DNA of 64,000 nt. Origin: Lamellibrachia satsuma. Taxonomy: Eukaryota; Annelida; Polychaeta; Sabellida; Siboglinidae. A program made the position numbers and the translations under genes. Where the stretch lies: the NCBI GenBank assembly GCA_033239005.1, contig BSQZ01000061.1:2625501-2689500 (forward strand), in the 5' to 3' direction. The notes under the pieces are model-generated. The model saw nothing but the letters and a program-made list of their open reading frames with translations. It searched no databases and was not told the DNA's origin. Shown piece by piece: positions 1-10,746 of this stretch (within the stretch, counting starts at the first letter, position 1; each line of letters begins with the position of its first letter).

Positions 1-603
1 CTGGCGGACAGGCGATAGGTGCGAACCAGACAAGGTGGCCCCCTGGTGGACAGGCGATAGGTGCGAACCAGACAAGGTGGTCTTCTGGCTGACAGACGAT
101 AGGTGCGAACCAGACAAGGTGGCCCTCTGGCGGACAGGCGATAGGTGCGAACCAGACAAGGTGGCCCCCTGGTGGACAGGCGATAGGTGCAAACCAGACA
201 AGGTGGTCTTCTGGCAGACAGACGATAGGTGCGAACCAGACAAGGTAACCCTCTGGCAGACAGGCGATAGGTGCGAACCAGACAAGGTGGCCCTCTAGCG
301 GACAGGCAATATGTGCGAACCAGACAAGGTGGCCCTCTGGTGGACAGACGATAGGTGTGAACCAGACAAGGTGGCCCTCTGGTGGATAGATGGTAGGTGT
401 GAACCAGACAAGGTGGCCCTCTGGTGGACAGATGATAGGTGTGAACCAGACAAGGTGGCCCTCTGGTGGATAGATGGTAGGTGTGAACCAGACAAGGTGG
501 CCCTCTGGTGGACAGATGATAGGTGTGAACCAGACAAGGTGGCCCTCTGGTGGACAGATGATAGGTGTGAACCAGACAAGGTGGCTCTCTGGTGGACAGA
601 TGT
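1..603. repeat. 42-bp minisatellite, about 14 copies
   Basis: The unit (core GATAGGTGCGAACCAGACAA) recurs every 42 bases. Because 42 is a multiple of three and no unit contains a stop, the array is open as CEPDKVALWWTDDR-type peptide on + and as a His/Gln/Ser-rich peptide on -. These readings are artefacts of periodicity. In the first half variants recur every third unit, and from about 340 they alternate every second unit, so the array has local higher-order structure. It lies in an upstream intron or flank of the NEK9-like gene and is cut by the window edge. Confidence 0.9.
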
Positions 604-2270
604 CAGTTTGGCATCGTCTTTCATTGTCTTCATTTGCTGTATCTTTTTGAAATACTTTCAGTTTGATTGTGCTTTCAGTTTGATTGTTATGCCAGTTCTA
701 TATTGAATTTGTTAAATAAGTTGGGGACACAAGTGATTCTCATTTCGAGGCGATAGTTGACGAGATGATGCACTTCCGGCCCCCGAGTTGTGCACATCAT
801 AACACGTTAAATGTACATATGTCATCATAAAACAAACCGTATTACTATTGTTGCATTTTAATGTTAGTTGTTTTAATAAATGATAGAAGTAAATGTTTTA
901 TTGTTTGTTCTCTCTGTTTTAATTCCAACTGTGTTTATGTGTGAAATGCGATTGCGGGCAGCGTGTCGTTGGGGGCCTTAAACGAGCACATACTGGCAAA
1001 TTTGCATCAAACCAACACGGCAGCAAATGAGACTAGCATGCCCTGTTACTGTTGTAATTTTATGAGAGCGACATTGCCACCATATAATGGCAGTAATTAG
1101 CAATGGCTGCTGATTTTGTAGGGTAATTAATGGTCAAGTTGCCCCAAGTGTAGAAATGTTTTGCCCAGTCATTTTGGCTGGGGGTTATTCAAGACAACAT
1201 TTTTATTATAATTGCATGAACATGCCACAACATACCGGTAACTGACATTATGTTTACTGTGTTTACAATTTTGCAGAAAATCACATAATATATAACTGCC
1301 AAGAATACATACACTGTAATGGCCAACAAAAGGTACAAAAATAGTGATACGCTCTCAAAATCTGGTGCTTCTTAACCGGGTAATCTTAGATTGAACAATT
1401 ACTGCTCAAAGAAAGTGTTGTCTAAAAACACTTCTCTCCAGGAAACGTCATCTAGAAGCACTGTCAGCTACTGACCTAGAATCTTGCCAACACTGAGACA
1501 GACATGGACATACTAGTTGCCTAGCAACTGACGTGAAAGATATTAAATATAAGAACATCTAGAATGGATGACACAGATCTGTTCAAGCGGAGTACTGAGC
1601 AGCTGAATGAACAATAAAGTGGTTTTTCAATCACAAGGTGGCAGGCCAAATAGTTCAGTCTATCCCACTAGGTGGCATTAGTTCCTGTCTTTGAGGATCT
1701 CGTAAGACTTACAGCCGGTGTGAGTTGAATATGACTTGGTTCTGCCAACATTCACCAGCTGACGTATGCCCTTCAGTAAGCTGCAGGTATTGTTGTTTTA
1801 ATACTTCAATATCGAGACCTCGTTGGCACAGAACAATACACAGAATCACTGTGTGGTTGTGACAAAGTTCCACTTTTAGTGATCCCACGATCAACCAGAC
1901 TTAAATGCTGTTTGATGGATAACACAGCATGTGGAGAGTGGTTTATTTCACATGGAGTGTCTTAATGCTATATTGAGTTTGGATGCTTCATTCTGCTTTG
2001 GAGACATTACATGGAATATTCTGTTACGCAGCCACTCTGTACGTTTGTGGATTATTTAGATTTGACTCTTTTACCGGTCACATAATTTGATGTTATGGTA
2101 AGTTTGAATGTCGTGATGTCATGTAAAGTCTTGCTGTTATTTCAGTTAAGATGTTTTTAAAACATAGGAAATAGAAATGTGTACGAAGTATCTTGGCACA
2201 AAATCACCAACATAAATAATTTCTATGTGTTTTCCTGCCTATATTACAATATCTTGACATTTCATTGCAG
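604..2270 (+). other. Intron or upstream DNA without recognisable exon
   Basis: No exon of the NEK9 kinase domain is evident. The stretch 1370-1700 has retroelement-like signals (a TATA-like ATTAAATATAAGA near 1540 and AATAAA at 1612, with a pyrimidine/G stretch after it), which might be a solo LTR, but no matching target duplication was found. The remainder is AT-rich intronic-looking sequence ending in the acceptor TTCATTGCAG. Confidence 0.5.
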
Positions 2271-2338
2271 GATGCGTCCAAGCGGCCGACAGCTGATGAC
2301 ATTCTCAAGCATCCAATTTTTTCTAATGGACTAGCAGA
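2271..2338 (+). CDS. NEK9: NEK9-like exon: C-terminal end of kinase domain
   Basis: Reads DASKRPTADDILKHPIF, the classic end of a protein-kinase domain (subdomain XI, where the Arg of RPTA contacts the APE region), then SNGLA. The acceptor is TTCATTGCAG and the donor GTAAGT. It enters in phase 0 and leaves two bases (GA), completed by the next exon to Glu. It is the first recognised exon; the catalytic HRD and DFG motifs must lie on exons upstream of the window. Kinase identity is certain; assignment to NEK9 comes from the exons that follow. Confidence 0.9.
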
Positions 2339-2900
2339 GTAAGTTTCTCCACATGGCTTTTTATTGAAAGGTCTCTTGGCAGTTCAGTTTAAAATCATAT
2401 GCTTATTCTTTCTAGCTTAAAATAATATGGTCTATGAAACTACATCTGATGTCAACAAATGGTTACATTAATTAGAAAACATGCTGTGATGTTACAATTA
2501 TTAGAAGATATTGCCACCTCAGATTGTACTAAATTTTATTTTGATGCCATGAGAACTGTAAGTTTAGATTATTTAGGCACATAGCCAACTGTTGACCCTG
2601 TCTTTGTTAGCAAGTTCTACATAGCAGGCTTGTGGTATAGCAGTTAACTGGCTTATTACTTGCTGCTAATATGTACACAGCCAATAGAGCTGACACTATT
2701 TATAGTTACATATAGGATGTGTTGGTAGCAACTCTAACACAGTTTCACTGTGTAAGAGCTTCTTGTATGTACTTGTGTGGTTTCTGATGATATCATCTCA
2801 TAGAATCATTTGTTGTACGTGGTTTTCTTTCTTATTTAGATAGTGTAGGCACGGATTGATTGATTTGCAATAATGTAGTTTTATACAGCTAAATGTGACA

Positions 2901-2971
<71 letters not shown>

Positions 2972-3275
2972 TGGCAAATTATGTTTCCTAACAATGTTAG
3001 GTCCTTATGTTGTTGTTTGTTTAACTTGTGAACTCTTATGCATATTGATTACTTACTGTTAACGAGCACAACCGTTTACAGACTAGCATGCATTAATCAG
3101 CAGTGAATATTTAGAAGTCCTTATTTTCTACATTAGCTGTGATATTTATTTACTAGTACTGCAGATGCTTGCCCCAATTTATTGGTGCATTTCCTGCTCA
3201 AAAACAAACCTGAAAGGTAGAATTAAATCATGTTCAGACCTGGCTGTTACTCAAATGTAGTTAATTAATTTGTAG
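2339..3275 (+). other. Intron with TA microsatellite
   Basis: GT-AG intron. A (TA)n run of about 65 bases occupies 2903-2968. The acceptor end reads TTAATTAATTTGTAG. Nothing else is recognisable. Confidence 0.7.
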
Positions 3276-3384
3276 GAGTATGGATAAGAAAGTATGGGAG
3301 CTGGATGCAGCGACTCGCAGAGCCAAAATGTCTGCCACATCTGCTGCCGACGTTCTCCCCGTGGTCACCTCAAAGTGCAGCGAG
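3276..3384 (+). CDS. NEK9: NEK9-like exon: linker between kinase and RCC1 propeller
   Basis: Reads (E)SMDKKVWELDAATRRAKM...VVTSKCSE. It corresponds to the vertebrate NEK9 segment just after the kinase domain, which carries basic residues of a nuclear localisation signal and then a conserved VVTS-x-x-SEVY before the first RCC1 blade. Here the basic patch is reduced to ATRRAK. The exon enters with one base completing a Glu codon and leaves in phase 0; the donor is the weak GTCCGT. Confidence 0.88.
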
Positions 3385-3961
3385 GTCCGTCATTCCTCTC
3401 AACTTAGGAAATAACAAATGGCACATTATGTTATTTTAGGTATTTACTGGTCCATTGCTAAGATTGCATTCCATTTTATTATGTCTGCTGGACAGATATA
3501 TTGACCAGATATGCAATTCTGTTATTCTTATTTAATATTTGCACTGGTCCTGCAGGTCTATGCTGTACAAATATTTATTTGCCATGTGATTTGATTGCTT
3601 TGTTTATGATGTCAAGTGTACATATGATTTGTGTTTGTGGTGGCAGGTGTATATCAGGGGTTGCGTTTCTTGTGTCGGGTGGACATCTGGGGTTGTGTTT
3701 ATGATGGCAGGTGTATATTTCGAGTTGTGTTTGTGGTGTCAGATATACATTTGGGGTTGTGTTTGTGATGTCAGGTGTACATCTGGGATTGTGTTTGTGA
3801 TGTTAGGTGTATATCAGGGCTGTGTTTCTGTTACCAGGTGTACATCTGGATTGTGTTTGTGATGTCAGGTGTATATCTGGATTGTGTTTGTGATGTCGTG
3901 TACATCTGGGGTTGTGTTCATGGTATCAGACATACATCTGGGGTTGTGTTTGTGATGTCAG
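3385..3961 (+). repeat. Intron with ~32-bp array built on the next exon's 3' splice site
   Basis: From about 3629 to 3961 a degenerate unit of about 32 bases (core TCAGGTGTACATCTGGGG followed by TTGTGTTTGTGATG) recurs about ten times. The final copy is the true acceptor and first bases of the next exon (GTGTACATCTGGGGCGG). Each unit therefore copies the AG and the first ~14 coding bases (VYIWG). Several copies keep the CAG or TAG acceptor; others have degraded it. Reading frames through the array are by-products. Confidence 0.9.
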
Positions 3962-4036
3962 GTGTACATCTGGGGCGGAGGCAGAATGACTCCCCAGAAG
4001 ACTGACATGTTCACCAAAGGAAGGAGTGGATTACAA
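3962..4036 (+). CDS. NEK9: NEK9-like exon: first RCC1 blade begins
   Basis: Reads VYIWGGGRMTPQKTDMF...GLQ, matching the start of the vertebrate NEK9 RCC1 domain (VY-x-WGGG-x-x-TPQK). The WGGG motif is the blade-start strand. It is 25 codons in phase 0 at both ends, with donor GTAAGT. The acceptor is the last of a series of near-identical tandem AGs in the preceding array; I chose 3962 because only there does the coding sequence continue as GGGRMTPQK. Confidence 0.93.
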
Positions 4037-4232
4037 GTAAGTAGACAACTATGTATAATATTGTGAACTATCTACATATTGACTGTGTAAAAAAAGTAAA
4101 GTTAATTACCATCACCCTCTCTTACAACTGTGTGCATGTATGCTAAATGAACATAGTTGGTTTGAATCTTCATTTTACTATGAAAGTCATGGAGAGCTGT
4201 AGCTGTACTAACCAGTATGTTTGTTTGACCAG

Positions 4233-4295
4233 GTGTCTGCTGGACACTCCCACTTAGCAGTCATCACCGTGGAGAAGGAACTTTACACGTGGTCG
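4233..4295 (+). CDS. NEK9: NEK9-like exon: RCC1 blade
   Basis: Reads [21 protein letters not shown], strongly resembling the vertebrate NEK9 segment [20 protein letters not shown]. The AG-x-x-H motif and the TW strand are typical of RCC1 repeats. It is 21 codons, phase 0, with donor GTAAGT. The reading frame stays open past the donor into a LINE coding remnant, up to 4847, so an intron-retained transcript would fuse NEK9 to LINE sequence. Confidence 0.95.
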
Positions 4296-4312
4296 GTAAG
4301 TTCACGCAGAGA

Positions 4313-6730
4313 ATGCGGCACATCATTTCATTTCACGACCCCTCACGTATCGCTTCTGGTAACATTCGTGACCTCATACTCACCTCAAATCCCTCTGTCA
4401 TCATCAACACCCATACCACTCCACATGAGCGATCATGAATCCGTGACCTTCAATGTCAACTTAAACCCAGTTCGCAACTTCGACATGGACCCCAACTCAC
4501 AGGATATAGACATAAACTGGACCTTCTTCCGCGAACGTCTGACTACCTTAATTAACATTAACATACCAAGACGATACACCAAAGCTAAAACCCACCTCCC
4601 CTGGATAACACGTGAACTAATTAGAATGCAGAGGAGACGTAACAAAAGCCACAAAAAGGCAAAGCAAACTGGACTAAACAGTGACTGGGAAAAATTTAAG
4701 GAACTCCGAAAGCAAGCTACTAAAGCTTTAGCAAAATCTTACAAAGACTATGTTAACGTTGGAGACAGCCTGAAAACTAATTCAAAACGATTCTGGTCAT
4801 TTATTAAGGCAAATAAACAAGAAAACATTGGCATTCCCACACTTTGAGTAAACGACCATCCAATAATAAATGATCATGATAAAGCATATGCCCTAAACAA
4901 CCAATTTAGCTCTGTATTTACCCAAGAAAAGCACCCCATCCCCCAAATAACCCCCTCTACTTACCCCAACATCCCCCTTCTCGTAATTGGCATAGATGGC
5001 GTAATAAAGCAGCTGGAAAATCTAGACCAGAACAAAGCTACAGGCCCAGATGAACTCCCAGCCAGAGTCCTTAAAGAAACTGCAAAGCGGATAGCTACCA
5101 TCATCACCCAAATTTTCCAACAATCATAATAACACAGGTAAACTTCCTAACGACTGGCTACAAGCATTAGTAACTCCTATACACAAAAAGAACCATACAT
5201 CTGACACTGTTAACTACAGACCCATATCACTAACTTGCATCCTCTGTAAAGTAATGGAACATATCATTCTAAGCAATATGTGGAAACACCTGCACAAGCC
5301 ATAACATCATTCTCCACTTCCAACACGGATTCCAGTCGGGACTGTCTTGTGAATCTCAACTGACTGGATGACTGCTATGGACAACAAGACCCAAATTGAT
5401 GCAATCCTGCTTGACCTTGCCAAAGCCTTTAACAAAGTGCCTCACTTATGTCTTCTATAAAAATTGACCTTTTATGGAATTACTGGAAACACTAAAACTT
5501 GGATCAAATCTTTTCTATCCAACCACAAACAGTTAACGGAGCCCTCCCTGTCGGACATCACAGATGTCACATTTGGTGTCCCACAGGGTTCAGTTCAAGG
5601 ACCTGTCTCTTCTTACTCTACATAAATGACATAGATGGGAACATCAAATCAATCTTCTATACGTCTTTTTGCAGATGACAGTATTATATATTGTAAGATT
5701 TTTTTCAAAACCAACCACAAAATTCTCCAAAATGACCTAAACCAACTCCGAACATGGTCAGACAAATGGCAAATGGAATTTAATGCATCTAAATGTGTCC
5801 ACCTTCCAATAACAAACAAAACTAAACCCAGCCCACACAAGTACTCGCTTTTTGGCCAGCCATTATACATCGTATCCAGCCACTCGTATCTCGGAGTAAA
5901 ATTTGATTCCAAATTAAAAAACTGGACAAATCATGTCACTGACATAACTTCAAAATCTTCAAAAGTTTTAGGCATGATTAAACGAACTATTGGCCCATGC
6001 AAACCCGAAGTTAAACAAACTGCCTACAACATGCTAATCCGCCCAAAAACTTGAGTGCTCCTAACCCATATGGAATCCTCACACCATTTCACAAGTTAAA
6101 AGCCTTGAAAGAGTACAACACTCTGCTCCCAGATTTGTTAAAAATTAATTATTACAGATGGAACACAAATCCAGCAGATCTAATTACTGCCCTTGGAAGG
6201 CCAACCCTAGAACTAAGATGTATTATTAAACAAGCCACAACCGTCTACGAAATTCTAAACAACATTATTGAGATCAACCCCCCCTCCAGGCCAACTAACC
6301 TGCTCTCAAACCCATGGACATTACGTAGCCCCCAGGTGTCGTATAAATGCAATGGTCTTTTTATTTTATCCCCGAGCCATTCGCATATGGAATATGATTC
6401 CACCAAAAATTACCAACATAAAAAAACAAAATCATTTCAAGAAGCTATCATGGAACTCCCTTTCACCACACCTCCTCACCTAAACTGCCTTTAAAACACA
6501 GTGCTCAGCGTAAACTTATCCATGGTGTGGGTATGGAGACTGTCTATGTGTGCATGTGGCAAGACAGCGACAGTATCCATACACATTACCAACCTATTCA
6601 AAATTTAAAACCCTTTCAGCAACATTAAAGATACTAGTCTTTTAATCGAATGTACCACCCACAGAGCATGCACACAGTCCACCACATACTCCTGCGTTAG
6701 CCCAAGTTCGGGCTATTTGGAGTATAACCA
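4313..6730 (+). mobile_element. Degraded Jockey/CR1-type LINE, 5'-truncated
   Basis: A non-LTR retrotransposon remnant in the NEK9 orientation. In order: the end of the endonuclease (NIRDLILTSNPSVI, then SDH), a basic region (about 4430-4847), RT motifs (DKATGPDELPARVLK near 5030; GVPQGSVQGP near 5577; catalytic LFADDSIIYC near 5660), and the thumb and C-terminal part (SYLGVKFDSKL near 5886; HSHMEYDSTKNY near 6380). Frameshifts and stops interrupt it repeatedly, so it is dead. The recognisable sequence starts within about 20-50 bases of the NEK9 donor at 4296. A non-coding tail reaches about 6730. Subfamily is uncertain. Confidence 0.85.
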
Positions 6731-6922
6731 CTTGAGACTTGAGATGATATTATCAGCTTTATTTATTGCTTCAAATAATTCAAAGGCAATGTTTTGTTCA
6801 GCTGCTTTAGTTTATTTGGACCTGCCAAATAAGTGCTCTTTGGAAATCAGAAGATTTATTTCATAAAATTTCAGGGTCAAACTGATTGACTTGAACGAAA
6901 TGCAAATATATGTTAGAAGTCA

Positions 6923-7500
6923 GTATTGCCACACCCCTACTTTGTACTGTAATATCATGTATTGCCACACCCCTACTTTGTACTGTAATGTCATGTATTG
7001 CCACACCCCTACTTTGTATTGTAATGTCATGTATTGCCACACCCCTACTTTGTATTGTAATGTCATGTATTGCCACACCCCTACTTTGTACTGTAATGTC
7101 ATGTATTGCCACACCCCTACTTTGTACTGTAATGTCATGTATTGCCACACCCCTACTTTGTACTGTAATGTCATGTATTGCCACACCCCTACTTTGTATT
7201 GTAATGTCATGTATTGCCACACCCCTACTTTGTATTGTAATGTCATGTATTGCCACACCCCTACTTTGTACTGTAATGTCATGAATTGCCACACCCCTAC
7301 TTTGTACTGTCATGTCATGTATTGCCACACCCCTACTTTGTACTGTAATGTCATGTATTGCCACACCCCTACTTTGTATTGTAATGTCATGTATTGCCAC
7401 ACCCCTACTTTGTATTGTAATGTCATGTATTGCCACACCCCTACTTTGTACTGTAATGTCATGTATTGCCACACCCCTACTTTGTACTGTAATGTCATGT
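6923..7500. repeat. 36-bp minisatellite, about 16 copies, ending at a 3' splice site
   Basis: The unit (ATTGCCACACCCCTACTTTG then TACTGTAATGTCATGT) repeats almost perfectly at 36 bases, i.e. 12 codons, and is open in all three + frames and two - frames. It contains no AG, so from 6923 to the true acceptor AG at 7504-7505 no AG occurs. The frame [12 protein letters not shown] runs continuously into the following NEK9 exon. The array lies only five bases from that exon. The peptide readings are periodic artefacts unless the intron is retained. Confidence 0.95.
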
Positions 7501-7505
7501 TGCAG

Positions 7506-7650
7506 AACATGCAGGGTGGGGGAGCGATGGTGGGACAACTGGGGCAGGGGGACACCGCTGCCTACAAAGCCCCAAAGAAAGTGGAAACTTTTGAAAATAT
7601 TCCTGTCAGACAGGTGTCGTGCGGAGATGACTTCACGGTCTGTGTCACAG
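7506..7650 (+). CDS. NEK9: NEK9-like exon: RCC1 blades
   Basis: Reads [16 protein letters not shown]...then [24 protein letters not shown]. Vertebrate NEK9 has NMQGGTKLHGQLGHGD and [15 protein letters not shown] at this place, so this is among the strongest matches in the window. GQLG-x-GD and VSCGDDFT are signature RCC1 turns. The acceptor is TTGCAG and the donor GTAATG. It enters in phase 0 and leaves one base, completed to Asp by the exon at 10025. Confidence 0.97.
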
Positions 7651-7759
7651 GTAATGGTTTCCCTTCTTGAAATGTGTGAAATATTATTATGAAGCCAACA
7701 TAATAGCCATATTTAGAAAATATTTACTTCTGGCTCCTTAACACTCACATTACCGACGT

Positions 7760-9360
7760 GGCTACTAAAGCAATGTTCACGAGTTAGTGCCACTAATCAC
7801 CGCTACGATAAACACATCTCTCACCACGTCAAATGTACGTGCTGATTTCAAGCATGCCATTGTTAAGCCACTTTTGGAAAAAGCTACGTTGGATAAAGAC
7901 ATCTTACAGAACTACCGCTCTGTGTCAAACTTGCCGTTTGTGTTGAAATTGGTTGAAAAAGTGGTTGCAAAACAAATTAGCACACACGTTGATGAAAATA
8001 CTTTGTGCGACCCTTTTCAATCTGCATACCGTCACGGCCACTCAACAGAAACAGCGCTACTCCATGTCAAAAATGACATCACCACAGCATTGGACAGAAA
8101 ATGCACAACAATCCTTGTGGTGCTTGATTTGTCGTGCGTGTTTGGTACAGTCGATCATGAGTTGCTGATGACTCGACTTGAGTACTCATTCGGCATCACT
8201 GACAAGGTGCTTGATTGGCTGCAGTCGTACATCAGTGAACAGTATCAGAAAGTGGCAGTGGGAAGCGTCGAGTCAGTTGATTCAATCTTGACGTGTGGCG
8301 TCCCTCAAGGGTCAGTGTTGGGCCCTACATTGTATTGCATGAACACCAAACCTATCGGATATATTGTCACTAGACACGGTATGCAGTATTATTGTTATGC
8401 TGACGGCACTCAAATCTACCTCACAGTTGAACGAGATGAATCCGTTGCACAAGTGACATCACGTTTTGATTATGGAAATGCACATTTTGATGGTCTCCCA
8501 CAGACGGCGTCACAGCGTTGCAACGTTCACAAAAGGTACAGAACTGTGCTGCTCGCCTCATTACCCGTACAAGGAATATGAACACATTACACCCGTGTTG
8601 CAGTGTTTATATTGGCTGCCTGTTCATAGGCGACCAACTTGCAAAGTGCTTTTGTTTACCTATTGTGCATTAAATGGTCTGGCGCTGGACTACCTGGCTG
8701 AGTTAATTAGCTACTGCCCCATTAACAGAACTCTATGATCTGCTACGCTGCCAGCACTTTTATTCATACCGGCTCCACTGACTGTCACACATGGTGATCG
8801 CTGTTTTGCTGTTTGCTCTGCCGTTCTATGGAACGATTTAACACCTTCTCTGAAGACAGCAAAATCATTACAAGTGTTTAAGACACTTTTAAAAACTCAC
8901 CTTTTTAATCAAGCTTTTTTATAACTCACCAATAAGGAAGTTTTATGTGCTTTCATTAGATATTGTACATATTATTTTCTTAGCATATTTATTTAATTAT
9001 TTTTACTTGTATTACTGAACTTATTTAAAATATAGTTTTTAAGATTATATTCTGAGTCTTACTTGTATAAATGAATATATTTAAAGTAGTTTTTATAATA
9101 TTTTAGCATATTTAATTTGTTGACAGTTTCATGAACTTTTTTACTTTTACTTGTATTACAAACTGTATTTAAAGTAGTGTTATAGAATATTTTAATATGG
9201 TTAATTTGTTAGCATTGTTTAGCATTTGTGTAGACTATTCTCAGTATAATTATTCTCTTAGCAACTTATGGCCTGTAAAATACTCCTATGTATGTAAAGC
9301 ACCTCAGAGCAATCTCGATTGATCGGGTGCTATATAAGTACTTTTATTACTGTTATTATT
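7760..9360 (+). mobile_element. CR1/L2-like LINE remnant with internal deletion
   Basis: Reverse transcriptase motifs in order: NYRSVSNLPFVLKLVEKVV (near 7910), FQSAYRHGHSTETALLHV (8018), LDLSCVFGTVDHELL, GVPQGSVLGPTLYC (8300) and YADGTQIYL (about 8396), where the catalytic YADD has become YADG. After VTSR (near 8462) it jumps to the far C-terminal domain (FDYGNAHFDGLPQ, then HITPVLQCLYWLPVHRRPTC in another frame), which implies an internal deletion. The 3' tail ends with GGGTGCTATATAAGTAC followed by ATT-rich sequence near 9360, typical of CR1-like tails. Inactive. Confidence 0.85.
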
Positions 9361-10024
9361 TCCCATCTGCTGTAGAATCAACCCCAGTGTATATTTGTTT
9401 GCCATAAAGCTGGAATGTATTGTATGGTTATTTTTTATTAATTGTATTATTGTTATGCATGAGAGGGTCTACCCAACTGTGTAACACTGATCGAATTTGC
9501 AAATATTAAGGCTAGTTTATATGCAGACATGAATCATTCTATAAATGATGCTGCAATAGGTGGCCATTTGCAATAACTGCGGTACATAATGGATTCGACC
9601 ATGCATGCATAATAGTTTATTTGATGTCTAGTTAAAACCAGTTATGCTGTTTACAACTGCATCAACAGCTAGGCTTGCTAGGGATTTAAATTAATGCAAA
9701 TACTGTCCATGGTAACCACCAGGAGTTGAAGTGTATACAGAAGCCACTACTGTTATGAGTATACCAATAAACAACATGTAGACAAATCCAATATTTTATA
9801 CTTGCTTTATTTATAACCGTTGTTTCCTAATAATTACTCGGAGCCACACAATAAAAAGACTATTAAAATAGCAATTAAAAATGTTTTAAGATTTCAGGTT
9901 ATCTGTAGAGCTCTATGGTTAGCATCTTGTTTCCGGAATGACTGGACTCAAAATCGTTACTACCTTAACTAAGTTAAATAGTAGCTAAATGAAGTTATTC
10001 AACTTAGATATGCTTCTGTTATAG
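9361..10024 (+). other. Intron sequence, nothing recognised
   Basis: AT-rich sequence between the LINE tail and the next NEK9 exon. The acceptor is weak in pyrimidines (GCTTCTGTTATAG). No open frame of interest. Confidence 0.6.
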
Positions 10025-10225
10025 ATGAGTCTGACGTGTACGCCTTTGGCTCAGACTACGATGGTTGTCTCGGCTGTGACGGTGAAGAGGGCAGTGAAGT
10101 TTGCACCCCAAAACTCATCAACTTCTTCTCGGGTAATCGAGTCCATCATGTGTCGTGTGGTAACGCCCACGTGGTGGCGCTCACAGAGGCTGGGGACGTG
10201 TTCACATGGGGCTGTGGCGAGTTTG
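10025..10225 (+). CDS. NEK9: NEK9-like exon: RCC1 blades
   Basis: Reads (D)ESDVYAFGSDYDGCLGCDGE, then LINFFSGNRVHHVSCGNAHV and VFTWGCGEF(G). Vertebrate NEK9 has LYAFGSDYYGCMGVD, NFFLSNPVEQVSCGDNHVV and VYSWGCGEYGRLG in the same order. The length is 201 bases: two bases complete the Asp codon, 66 codons follow, and one base of a Gly codon is left at the donor GTAAGT. The VSCG-x-x-H and WGCGE motifs mark two successive propeller blades. Confidence 0.97.
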
Positions 10226-10390
10226 GTAAGTTTACCCCATGTTATACGTTTGATGAACATGGAATATTTTTCTTGAAGAAATAACAACTTTAATGTTACA
10301 TTTCTTTTGAGTGCATTCTCAATGATAAATACATTACATTTCAAATACAGTGAAGTGTAATGTGCTAAGATTGTATATGTTTTTGGACCT

Positions 10391-10507
10391 GCCAAATATC
10401 TACCTAAATATGAAGGGCTGGCTGGTTTTAAACAAAGACTTAAATATATGATGTTTTAGTTCTTGTTTCGTTCCAGCCTCTCCTTCATATTTAGGTAGAG
10501 ATTTGGC
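10391..10507. repeat. Inverted repeat, 26-bp arms, about 65-bp loop
   Basis: The arm GCCAAATATCTACCTAAATA (10391 onward, continuing TGAAGG) returns as its reverse complement at 10482-10507 with a single mismatch (CCTTCATATTTAGGTAGAGA, then TTTGGC). A transcript through this intron could fold it into a long hairpin. It may be a foldback/MITE fragment; no target duplication was identified. Confidence 0.85.
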
Positions 10508-10699
10508 TGGTTCTCTTGAGCATGGATGACACCATTAGTATGTTTGTTGTATGTTGGAATAACCGGAGGCAGCAGTCGATTTGGGTTAATGTTAGTAAAT
10601 AAATTATGCATTTTGTATGCCACAGAAAGATACTGTATTCTGTATAACAATTTATAATTTGTGGTTACACATCCCAATGATTTGTACATTCCATTTCAG

Positions 10700-10746
10700 G
10701 TCGGCTGGGTTTGGGATCAGAAGATGATTTTGCCCTACCTCAAAAG
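10700..10746 (+). CDS. NEK9: NEK9-like short exon: RCC1 blade
   Basis: Two bases complete Gly, then RLGLGSEDDFALPQK. It aligns with vertebrate NEK9 GRLGLDSEEDYYTPQKV. It is only 47 bases, with a good acceptor (CCATTTCAG) and donor GTAGAC, leaving phase 0. The phase exactly joins the exons at 10025 and 14541, which supports the assignment despite the small size. Confidence 0.93.

Noticed and set aside
311..706. 131-codon + frame of CEPDKVALWWTDDR repeats
   Set aside because: It follows the 42-base period with no start context or splice support; the opposite strand is equally open.
1370..1700. Possible solo LTR (TATA-like sequence, AATAAA)
   Set aside because: No matching ends or target duplication could be found, so it is only mentioned in the intron entry.
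6861..7538. 225-codon minus frame of [12 protein letters not shown] repeats
   Set aside because: Antisense reading of the same 36-base array.
6891..7670. 259-codon frame of [12 protein letters not shown] repeats
   Set aside because: Only its last 48 codons are genuine NEK9 exon; the rest is a 36-base intronic array open in five frames.
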